From contig OZ017769.1 in the NCBI GenBank assembly GCA_963969345.1, positions 620,001-684,000 of the forward strand: DNA of 64,000 nucleotides. Direction: 5' to 3'. The notes beneath the pieces were generated by a model. That model did no database searches. It was not told where the DNA came from and saw only the letters and a list, made by a program, of their open reading frames with translations. Shown here piece by piece: positions 12,307 to 21,248 of the stretch. This stretch comes from Turbatrix aceti (lineage: Eukaryota; Nematoda; Chromadorea; Rhabditida; Panagrolaimidae). How positions within the stretch are numbered: position 1 is the stretch's first letter; each line of letters opens with the position of its first letter. Both the position numbers and the translations under genes were made by a program.

Positions 12307-13128
12307 CTAAGACAGGTTGCCGGAGATATAGGGCTGACAAAAGTCTTCGTGCTGGATTGCACGATCCAAATCGAGTGCTTCGATCTGAACCCTTTCAAAC
12401 TCGATGCACGGATTCGTCCAAACTAGGATATTGGAATCGCCGAGGAGGGAAAATGTCTCAAATTCTCCAAAAGCGACGGTGCCGACACTCTCGTTCTCCA
12501 AATTGCACTGCACAACCCTCAGCCACGCGATGCCGGCTTCGTGGCCGTCCAGGTATTCGCCATTCGTGACGAGGAAGATTGTGATTCCATTTCTGAAATC
12601 GGAGCTGTCTACGATGCCGTTTATCGCAGAGAGGTCATCCGTGACATCGGTGATGTGCACTTTGACGGTTTTGACGTCTGAAAAAAAAAGAGAACTTGCG
12701 ACCAAAGGCAGAAAAACTAATTTTAAATTCAGACGGTCAAACAAATGATCTCAACGCGAAACCCGTTAATTTTTGTATCAAAACCCATCATCGAAATTCG
12801 AAAATGGGTTATGTTCGCTTTTTCAAAAACGAACCTTCCAAATCGGTGTTTGTTATCGCATAGAGCTTTCGTTTGGGATTTTTGTTATGATTGACAGCAA
12901 GCTTGATGGTGTGCTAAAAAACGGGTGAAAACTGTTTTTTGTCCATGTAGGTAGAGTGACGTAACCACGCTAGCGATCTGCATGATAAACGCTTCTCCCA
13001 GAACTTACCGTGATAAAATCAACAAAACGGGGAGTAAGGCCGATGCGGTGGTCACGATAGTAGTGAAAACACCCCTTATACGAGTAAAAAATGGGCGCGA
13101 AGAGTTCGTTGTCGCTGTTCTCTGTCAT
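12307..13128 (-). CDS. Unrecognised 189-aa protein
   Basis: There are three exons, 13128-13009, 12913-12835 and 12677-12307, with compatible phases. Exon 2 encodes HTIKLAVNHNKNPKRKLYA and exon 3 begins DVKTVKVHITDVTDD. There is no signal peptide or membrane segment. The acidic second half is predicted to be beta-rich. I do not recognise the family. The gene lies 230 bp downstream of the prolyl-tRNA synthetase stop on the same strand. An ATTTCAG acceptor directly abuts its ATG with no upstream exon, so it is probably the downstream member of an operon. Confidence 0.7.
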
Positions 13129-13358
13129 CTGAAATCCCCCCTTTTGGGTTCAACGGCTAAATCTCCCCCACTGAAAAATAATCCAAAGCGTACATCTACG
13201 CAATCCCCAAAAATCCATAAAAAATCACCAAAAACTTTATCCCACAACGAATCACCAATTATAATTATAACCACCTTTTAAATAAAAAAACAGTTAACAT
13301 CCCAGACGAATGCTTTTTGGGCCATGCACGCTCGTTCACGCGCGCGCGCGTGGGCGCG
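13129..13358 (-). other. Candidate operon junction, ProRS to the 189-aa gene
   Basis: Only 230 bp separate the ProRS stop from the next ATG on the same strand. The sequence GATTTCAG runs straight into that ATG. A trans-splice site placed exactly at the initiation codon is common in nematode operons. I did not find a perfect AATAAA on the minus strand here, which weakens the case slightly. Confidence 0.45.
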
Positions 13359-15311
13359 TCAGTAGCTGCGTCCGAAGAGAGCAAAGAACTTGGCTGCCCG
13401 ATTGCACGTCGGATATATGCATTTCTCGGGAAGGGGTTCGGTCGGCTGGACGAGGGGAATGCAGAGCGTCTTTGCACCCATCGCTGAGACGCCGGATTCC
13501 GCAGGTTCTTCGCGGGTTGAATCCGTCTTGATTTGATCTTCGCAGGCGGGTTCACCGCAGAAGGGGGACAGGATGATGTTCTTGCCGTCGAGGAGGTCGG
13601 CAAACTTGGTCCAATCCAGGCAGAGGACCTTGTGCGAGTCACGGAGTTCTTCCACCCTAAAAAATTCAAAATGAAATTTCTATCCTCCAAAAATAAAAAA
13701 ACCCACTTTTTGTACATCGCGTTGTGGATCTCATCCAGTAGGCCAGAAATACGAGTCTCCAGGCCATCGAGCGAGACATCAAGCTTGCTGCCATTGTGTC
13801 TGATGACGGCAAGAGCCTGATTCTTCTGGAGATCCTTGGGCCCGACTTCCAGGCGAATAGGAACGCCCTTCAGCTCCCAGTAGTTGAATTTCCAGCCGGG
13901 AGACACGTGATCCCGTGTGTCGGCCTTCGCACGCAGGCCATGGCTCGTCAAGCGCTCGGCGATGTCGTCTGCCTTGCTGACGAGGGTCGCGCGCTCTTCA
14001 TCACTCGTCTTGGCGGTGATGCCGACGGGAGTGACGATGACCTGGACAGCCGCGACCCGGGGAGGCAGGACGAGGCCCTTGTCGTCGCCGTGGACCATGA
14101 CGACAGCGCCGATGGTTCGCGTCGAGAGACCCCAGGAGTTCTGCCAGGCAAACGTCTTCTGCTTCGGAGCGTCGGGGTCTTCGTACTTGATGTCGAACAT
14201 CTTGGAGAAGTTCTGGCCAAGGTGATGGGATGTGGCGCCCTGAATGCCGCGTCCATTCACAGGGACGTAAGCTTCGACGGTTGTCGTAAAATCGCCTCCG
14301 GCAAATTTTTCTTTTTCCGACTTTCGGCCTTTGATAACCGGGATCGCGAGCAGATCGGTGTAGATCTGAGAGTACAGGTCCAAGATTTGGAAAACCTCCT
14401 TTTCCGCATCGCTTTTCAGGTGATAGGCCGTGTGGCCTTCCTGCCAGAGAAATTCACGGGTCCTGAGGAAGGGAGTGGGGTGTTTGAATTCCCAGCGCTG
14501 AAAAAAACACTTTTCAGCCTAAAATTCCCAAAATAGCACAAAACTTACAACAACATTGCACCACTGATTGACCCGGATGGGAAGATCGCGATGAGACTGC
14601 ACCCACTTGGCAAAGCTGGGATACATGACCGTTTCACTCGTCGGACGAATCGCAATGGGCTCGGCCATGTCGGCATCGCCAGCCTTGGTCACCCAGGCCA
14701 CCTCGGGAGCGAAGTCAGCGATATGAGTCTTCTCCCTCTCGAGCGCCGCCGCTGAGACAAACATCGGGAAATAGCAGTTTTCAACTCCGAGTTTCTTGAT
14801 GCCGGCGTCGAAGAACTTCTGGATGTGCTCCCAGATGGCGTACGACCAGGGACGAAGGACGTAGCATCCACTCACGTCGTAGTACTCGATCATCTCCGCC
14901 TTCGTGATGACCTGCGAGTACCAGTCCGAGTAGTTGACATCCTTCGGGGTCTCAATGCCGAGTCTCGTCTGCTTCTTTCCATCGGCAGCAGCAGCAGGTT
15001 GTTGCTGCTGCTTCTTGGCCTGCTTTTCGGGTTTCTTGGCGGCAGGAGCGGCGGGTTTCTTCTCCTTTTGCTGTCGTCCCCCCGGTGCTTGAAAATCCTT
15101 GCCGATGACTGTTTTATACTCGGTTTTGAGCGACTTGAGCAGTTCGATCGCCTCGTTCAGTTGGGCCTAAAAAATAAAAACATAACATAAAAACCAAGCA
15201 AACAATATGACCAACCTGTGGGGTATCAGACTCCGACTTCAGCGTCCTCACATACTCGCCCTGCGCCTCAATTTTCGATCTAAGTTCAACTTCTGCGCCG
15301 TTAGCCGCCAT
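13359..15311 (-). CDS. Prolyl-tRNA synthetase, stand-alone, with N-terminal WHEP domain
   Basis: There are four exons, 15311-15216, 15166-14549, 14497-13707 and 13656-13359, giving 600 residues. The enzyme charges tRNA-Pro in the cytosol. Residues 1-60 are a WHEP helix-turn-helix ([20 protein letters not shown] and so on). A Lys/Gln/Pro/Ala linker follows, then the class II catalytic core with [19 protein letters not shown], the motif 2 loop [15 protein letters not shown], and motif 3 [17 protein letters not shown]. The anticodon-binding domain ([13 protein letters not shown]) and the eukaryotic zinc-binding tail ending LFGRSY come last. In most animals this protein is fused behind glutamyl-tRNA synthetase as EPRS. 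Here it begins at its own ATG, preceded by TTATTTTCAG, as in the separate pars-1 gene of C. elegans. Confidence 0.96.
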
Positions 15312-15624
15312 TTTGGGCTGAAAATAATTGAAATAAACCTCCAAAACTCGAAAAAATAATAATCACGAAACAAGGAAGAATCCGTCAAAACAGGATGACA
15401 GCAATATAATGCAGCGTTGGATGCAGTCTGAAAATTCCAATGACCACTGAAAAAAGAAGAAAGGAAAACGAAAAACTGCACAATGTTTGATTTTCGGGTC
15501 GAGAGCATTCAATTTCAGTTTAAAATATAAAACAAGTTACTTTTAATCCAACTTGGGGCATACGATTCATGGAATTGGTGAAAGACAAAAAAAAGAGAGA
15601 ACAAGGAAGGAAATAAGGATAAAA
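15312..15624. other. Leader and promoter region of the ProRS gene
   Basis: This stretch lies between the ProRS start and the hAT-type MITE. The only signal I can name is the T-rich acceptor immediately before the ProRS ATG. Confidence 0.4.
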
Positions 15625-15632
15625 GTCTGTAG

Positions 15633-16035
15633 CAGTGTAACATCGCCTTCGCCTTCATCGCCCCCGGAGGCGCCTTCAGATCGCCTTCGCCTCCGAAGGC
15701 GAAGGCGAAGGCGAAGGCAAAAAATTGATCGCCTCCAATTGCCTTCGCCTCCATCGCCTTCAGACCTTTACAATTTGGGACAAAAAATTTGAATGACTTT
15801 AAATTCTAACCACAAATAGTCAAAAAACAGCTTTACCATTTTATTTAATAGAAATAAAAGGGTTCTATTATCATAATTTTGCTTTCTGCTATGATTTTGT
15901 AATAGAAAAATTGAGAATTGACACCAAAGGCGCCTCTGATCGCCTCCGTCTCTGGAGGCGCCTTCATCGCCTTCGCCTTCGCCTCCGGAGGCGAAGGCGA
16001 AGGCGAAGGCAATAATTTTGGTTTGCGTTACACTG
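15633..16035. mobile_element. hAT-type MITE with 8-bp target duplication
   Basis: This 403-bp element has terminal inverted repeats CAGTGTAAC at 15633-15641 and GTTACACTG at 16027-16035. It is flanked by a perfect 8-bp direct repeat, GTCTGTAG, at 15625-15632 and 16036-16043. An 8-bp duplication and CAG-starting termini are hallmarks of hAT transposons. It has no transposase reading frame, so it is non-autonomous. Most of its inside is built from GAAGGC/GCCTTC units arranged as nested palindromes (15641-15780 and 15925-16012) around an AT-rich centre. It lies between the ProRS and tetraspanin genes. Confidence 0.9.
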
Positions 16036-16043
16036 GTCTGTAG

Positions 16044-16356
16044 GGAATAAATAAAACTGGAATTCAGCCAAATCGCCCAACGAGCGTTGGGTTCTTGACG
16101 CGAAAATATTTTTGATGTGCAGAAAATATTTTTGATCAAATCGCAGATCGTTTCCCAAAAGCTGTCGTACCTTTTGGACATCACTCATTCGGCCACCATT
16201 GTTCCTTTAGGACAACGCTCATTTTATTGTGACCGCTCGCTTTGGCGGTCGCATCTTTGTCGTTCTGCTGCAACTTTCGAACAAATTGTGCAATGTTGAG
16301 TAACTGTGAGTTCTCTTTTTCGTCCTCTTTCTTTATTTTGTACACGTACAGACAAA
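16044..16356. other. Short gap downstream of the tetraspanin gene
   Basis: This stretch of about 310 bp between the MITE and the tetraspanin stop contains only the probable 3' UTR. No exon is visible. Confidence 0.4.
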
Positions 16357-17479
16357 CTACGGAGTCAATTTAATCCTACGAAACTGACCAGTTTCTTTTT
16401 TGCGCGTCATTTTGACCACATTCACAAATGAAAGATTTCCAATCGGAAAAATCCATCCAGGTGCATCGTCCGTGTCCGGTAAATTCAAAGCTTCAATTAC
16501 CAGCACGGAAGTCGAAAACAACTGACTGATGAGAGCGCCGGCAGCTTGAAAGAACAGGACAGCAAGCAGACCGATCATGTGCCATCCAATGGGCATGAGT
16601 CGGTGCAGACGACTTGTGCATCCGACAGAGTGAAAGTAGTCCCTGATGGTTGAGTTGTCAACAATGCCGTATTCATCGCGAAGCGTAAAAGCCCATGGCG
16701 TGCAGAAGAATTGATCGGGACGACAGCAGGAAGGTGGGACGTAGCAAGACGAGTTCGCGAGAGCTCGTTCCGCATCGGACGCTTCGTAGAACTGACGGCA
16801 GTGGGCCCAAGTTGCATTTGCTGCTATGGCATCATGCCGACCACCGTGCAGGTCGATCGCCTCGAGATCCAGCCAATCCGTGTATCCGTTGACGCCACAG
16901 CACGCAAAATCCGACTGCATTTCATCGATTGCAATTTTCATCTCCAAATTTTTGTCGACATCGAGCATTCCCTAAAAATCACTTATTTCATAAAAAAAAT
17001 ATAAAGGCCACCAAAAACAAACCTGAAAAATACCCAAACTGGCGTATTTGTCAAACTTGAGTTTATAAAATCCATGAAGTGCGAAGGAAGCGAGGGTGAA
17101 GATGAGAGCCATGACGTAGAGCAACCAGCCCTCACGTATCGTCGTCGGCTTCCATCTAGTGTGCTTGACACGCTGATCCCGAACGAAAATCCAGCTCAGA
17201 AGACTCAGAATAGAAGAAGCAGAGGAAAAAAAGGCTCCAAAGAGGGGGGCGTGCCCGGTGATCCATGCGTGATTCGAAACTAGCGGTACTAGAGAGTCCC
17301 TGAAAAAAAAAACAATTCAACCACAAAAAACGAGAATCATACCGCGTGCGGAAAAATACAACATAATTGATAGCCGCAGCGATGGATGACAGAAAAAAGG
17401 CCAAAAAATGACAAAAAGAAGCAATATTTGCAAAAAATGTACGATCAAAGTTGGAGAGCAAAATCACGGGAAAAACCAT
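16357..17479 (-). CDS. Tetraspanin, peripherin-like
   Basis: There are three exons, 17479-17343, 17299-17023 and 16971-16357, giving 342 residues. Four membrane segments are visible: one in exon 1 (FCHFLAFFLSSIAAAINYVV), two in exon 2 (the second is LLYVMALIFTLASFALHGFY), and one near the C-terminus (IGLLAVLFFQAAGALISQLF). The large extracellular loop carries the tetraspanin signature FACCGVNGYTDW and the later Cys-rich VPPSCCRPDQFFC and GCTSR. The extended loop and the order of cysteines are closer to the peripherin/ROM branch than to a typical CD-type tetraspanin. That subfamily call is tentative. I chose the ATG at 17479 because the in-frame codon upstream at 17491 is TTG. Confidence 0.85.
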
Positions 17480-18501
17480 TATAAAATCCAACTGACAGTG
17501 TCAAATGATCGTAAAAATGTGAAACTACGATTGAAATGTAAAAATTGAAGAAGAAATCACAAAACGACAGAAAAAATCGTATCTTTACATTTTTACGGTA
17601 TAGGAATTGTGCACTTTTTTGCTCTTACGCTTGCTTCCCCCGCTGCGCGGTGCCTCGCAGGTTGCGCGCAATGCCAACAAAGCTCATTGAAAATTTTTTT
17701 CGTGTGTAAAAAGCGTCGAAAGCATCCGTATACTTTCACTCTTGTCGTCCGCGACGTCTATCGCGTTGCTCTGCTTTCGTATTATTTTGTTGTTGTTGCG
17801 GCGCTCTCCAACATCGCGTTATAACTCTATTGTGAATCTGAATCTGAATCATGAGCGGTACCACAACACCTTTTTGTTGTTATTGTTGTTGTTTGAGAAC
17901 GAGAATGAATTTAATTTCTCTCCTTAGATTTTATTGGCAATATATACCCGATTAGTACAATTTTTTGTGGTTATGTAATTCACGACGAATTCATTTGAAA
18001 ATTACCTGTATGTAAGGTTAATTGAGAGACTGAACAAAAAAAATAACAGTAGAATCGATTTACACGTCGTCGTCGTGTATGCATGTACTCTCTGATGAGA
18101 CGATGGTCTTTAGCGTTTCTCCTCTGCTTTGGGAATCCGAGAAGCTGCGCTTCGCTTACCTGGAACACGTGAAGCCTTCAAAGTAGTCTACGCGCCAAAA
18201 ATTGTAGGCTATTTTTAAAAAATTATTTTTTGTGCTAAAATTTATCATACTTGCATTCCTTGGATTTTGCAAAATCCGCTTAGACGTCGTTTTTGACTTC
18301 CACAACGCTAAGGCTAGCGTTTTGGAGTGACGACACGACTTTATCGGCTTTTTGTATCCCTAACATACCCATAAACAGTTAACTGGCTATAAAATCAATA
18401 AGTCATTTTCCTTCTCAAGAGCGGGAAAAGCAAAAAAACTGTTTTGTACTTTTATTCATTTCAGACAACGTCGTCGACGTCACTGACAACAAATTGTCGG
18501 C
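17480..18501. other. Divergent intergenic region
   Basis: This is about 1 kb between the tetraspanin and the ZC3H18-like gene, presumably containing both promoters. No coding exon or RNA gene is apparent. Confidence 0.4.
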
Positions 18502-20182
18502 ATGGCTCTCAGCTCAGAAGACAGCAGCGAATTCGGTGAGTTTTTATGACTTTTTTTACTCAAAAGTAATAAAAACATTTTTTAGGTGACTTGGAGGTCG
18601 ATCAACTAGATGGCGATGCAGAAGTCGACCAGAAGCCTGCACTACCGATTTCAAAAAAATTGGAATCGGCTGAGGGATCTCCGAAAAACATCCTTGACGT
18701 GAGTTTTTTCTCTGTGAGATTTGTTATCACTTTAAGAGTAAAGTTACTTATTATACGGTATTCGGATTTTTTGTTTTGTTATTCAGAGTAATTTTAATTT
18801 TGGGGTAACGACTTTTTCGTTTTTCAACCTTTTGTTCATTCGTGTAAAAAAATTCGTAAATCTTTTTTTAGTACGAAGACGACGGCGAAATCACGGATGA
18901 CGAAGCAGAGCCGTCGAAGCCTGACGATTCCCCGATCCAGGATGCTTCCGCGAAGGACACTGCACCAAAGAAGACCCGATCTGAGGATCTCGAAGACGGA
19001 GAGCTCGAAGATGACAGCGATGACGACGTTCCCGCTCTACCTGCGACTGGCGAGCGGCTGGGTGGATCGAACAACGGATTTTCCGCCGAACGACCGAGAA
19101 TCGAGTATCCACGCACAGGTGGTGGCAGTGGGGGTAACTACTCCTCACACCACACAGTTCGCACGCATTCCCACAACGGCGGGCACAACAACAACGGTGA
19201 CCGGTCTGCCAACGGGGGCCGACGTCGGCCAGAAGACTTTGGCATCTGCAAGTTCTACCTTCGAGGCTCCTGCACCTGGAATGATCGCTGCAAGTACTCC
19301 CATCCTCTTGGCGACGTAAGTCTTACTAAAAATGTTTATTGTCAACTGTAATTCCCATTTTTTGCAGGAAAAGATAGAATGGCTTCGCGAGATTGGCCTC
19401 TACCCGGACCGTCACCGCGATCGCGAGAGACGCACTTCCGCGACCCGTACCTCACCCGAAGGCCGCCCGGAGCGTCATCGAGCAGTCGTACGCACTGTAT
19501 GGCGTTCGGGTTCTGCCACGAATCATTCCCGAAAAACTTCCCCGACTGAAGGATCCCGAAAAACGTCACCGCGTGATTCGACCGACGACGCAGCTGGCAC
19601 TACTTCCCGAAAGTCTCCAGAACCCCTTCCGGTATCTTCGCCTGAAAATTCGCCTGTTCGTGTCGACATTTCTCCTCCGTCAAGGTCGCCGACTCTTCGC
19701 TCGCCTCGGGCGGTATCCATAAGTTCGGATGAAGAGCCGGATGACCATCGGAGTCCACGGCACAGCAGTCGTTCTCGATCGGGGTCACGATCTCCCCGGT
19801 CGTCTCGTTCACGATCCGTGAGTCCTATCCCGAGGTTCGTTTTTTTTTTTTACTTTCAAATGTTACCTAAAAACCCATTTTTAGACGTTCCAAAGACAGC
19901 GGCGCAACCACAACCCTCGGAGCTCTGCTTCGCAAGCGTCGCCTCGAATCACAGGCTTCAGAACCGGCTAAAGAGGGCTCGAAGCGCGCCCGAAACTCGT
20001 CTCCCCCGCCCAGTGCAACGGCACTACAGCGGCAAGAGCGCGAAGACGAGCTACGCCTACTCTTCGAAAAAGACCCAGACGATGTCCCAACCGCGTACAA
20101 ACTTGACGACGAAGACGATGGATCTGGGGTATCCATTTCGTCCGAAAGCATGTCATCGCCCCTTCTCACCAGTCTTGATTAG
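18502..20182 (+). CDS. CCCH zinc-finger protein, ZC3H18-like
   Basis: There are five exons, 18502-18535, 18586-18698, 18872-19315, 19368-19834 and 19885-20182, giving 451 residues. An acidic N-terminal third (EDDGEITDDEAEPSK, EDLEDGELEDDSDDD) leads to a single CCCH finger, CKFYLRGSCTWNDRCKYSH. Its spacing is C-x7-C-x5-C-x3-H, near residue 190. An RS-rich region follows (SRSRSGSRSPRSSRSRSVSP), then a conserved-looking C-terminal helix ending in an acidic tail. This order matches ZC3H18, which links the nuclear cap-binding complex to the exosome and to mRNA export. The frame after the finger was chosen because it keeps the RS repeats and both splice phases. POP4 follows 385 bp downstream on the same strand. 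Confidence 0.82.
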
Positions 20183-20567
20183 AGACAAATGATTGTGTTA
20201 GCCTATTTCCTTCCTTCCCGCAATTACCATACTATTTGTTTTGTTGTAATAACTATTTTGGGTCTGTTTTGGTTTTGTAACTTGTTATGAATGCAACCGA
20301 AATAAAAATGTGAATCGGAAGTTGAAAAGTGGAGGTTTTTGGGTTTTGAGCCCGAGGTTATTGAAAAAGTGAAGAAAAAACGAAAAAAATTGGTTCCAAA
20401 GGGAAATCAAAATTTTCGTTTTGGGAACCATGTTATCATTCGTAACACGGTTATCAAAAAAACGTTTTACGATCTAGCGCTTTCTTTCTTTAATGCGATT
20501 TTTTTTTGATTTTGTTTTAAGAAATTAAAATTTATTTTAAAATTTCCAGATTCGACATCACCTCACT
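20183..20567 (+). other. Candidate operon junction, ZC3H18-like to POP4
   Basis: AATAAAAATG near 20299 provides a poly(A) signal for the first gene. The acceptor AAAATTTCCAG ends at about 20549, 18 bases before the POP4 ATG. Between them an imperfect inverted repeat (TGGTTCC ... GGGAACCA, about 20390-20431) could form a hairpin. The arrangement fits an operon or closely spaced tandem genes with trans-splicing. Confidence 0.45.
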
Positions 20568-21095
20568 ATGACTGATAAGCCCACAACGAGCACTCCAGCC
20601 CCCAAGCGATTCCTGCTCTTCGACTCGACAGCATCCAAGATCACGCCCGGCCCGAAACGTACGGCTCCGCAATCCGTGTTGAAGCGTGCCGGTGGCCTGA
20701 CCGGACAGTACCTCAAGTATTCCGACTTTCTGCCTCTCTACGAGCTCTGGTGCGGTTACTTTGACAAAATCTGCGAATCCATGAATCCTGCAACCGACGA
20801 GAGAATGCTCAAGACCGACTGGCATGGCTGCATCCTGATGGTCGTTGACTCGCCCAATCCGGCTCAAATCGGTGTCACTGGAATCTGTCTTCACGAGAGT
20901 CTGGCGACCTTCCAGCTTTTGACCAGGAAAGACCGAGTTGCTGTCGTTCAGAAGGAACACACAACATTCCAGTTCGTTTTTCAAGGTCGGATCTTCACTC
21001 TTTTCGGCGACGGTCTGCGTGCTAGGCCCAGTCTGAGGGGTAGAAAGTGCAAGGCCCGACTCACGCTACCGTTTCTTCTGCCTACGACAACGTGA
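20568..21095 (+). CDS. POP4: Ribonuclease P/MRP protein subunit POP4 (Rpp29)
   Basis: This is a single exon of 175 residues. POP4 binds the RNase P and MRP RNAs in the nucleus and helps mature tRNA 5' ends and pre-rRNA. The diagnostic Sm-like beta-barrel is complete: DWHGCILMVVDSPNPAQIG, GICLHESLATFQLLT, VVQKEHTTFQFVFQG and FTLFGDGLRARPSLRGRKC. The N-terminal helix LPLYELWCGYFDKICE is also present. The protein is shorter than the roughly 220-residue human form, mainly at the N-terminus. Confidence 0.95.
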   Translation: MTDKPTTSTPAPKRFLLFDSTASKITPGPKRTAPQSVLKRAGGLTGQYLKYSDFLPLYELWCGYFDKICESMNPATDERMLKTDWHGCILMVVDSPNPAQIGVTGICLHESLATFQLLTRKDRVAVVQKEHTTFQFVFQGRIFTLFGDGLRARPSLRGRKCKARLTLPFLLPTTT

Positions 21096-21248
21096 TTACG
21101 GTATTTTTATTTTTCTGTTGATTTTTTTACAGTAAACTTTAAAAATGACAGTAACAGTACAAATTGAATATCATAAGGCTTTTTCTGCGATATTGAGTAT
21201 GCTTTGAGTAGATTCCAACTGGATGATGTATGTCAAATTCAGATAATT

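Noticed and set aside
13796..14536. A 246-codon plus-strand open frame
   Set aside because: It is antisense to the ProRS catalytic and anticodon-binding exon and has no family match.
15633..16035. The GAAGGC/GCCTTC blocks as a CRISPR array or coding repeat
   Set aside because: There is no regular repeat-spacer structure, the host is a eukaryote, and the blocks are fully explained as the inside of an inverted-repeat transposon.
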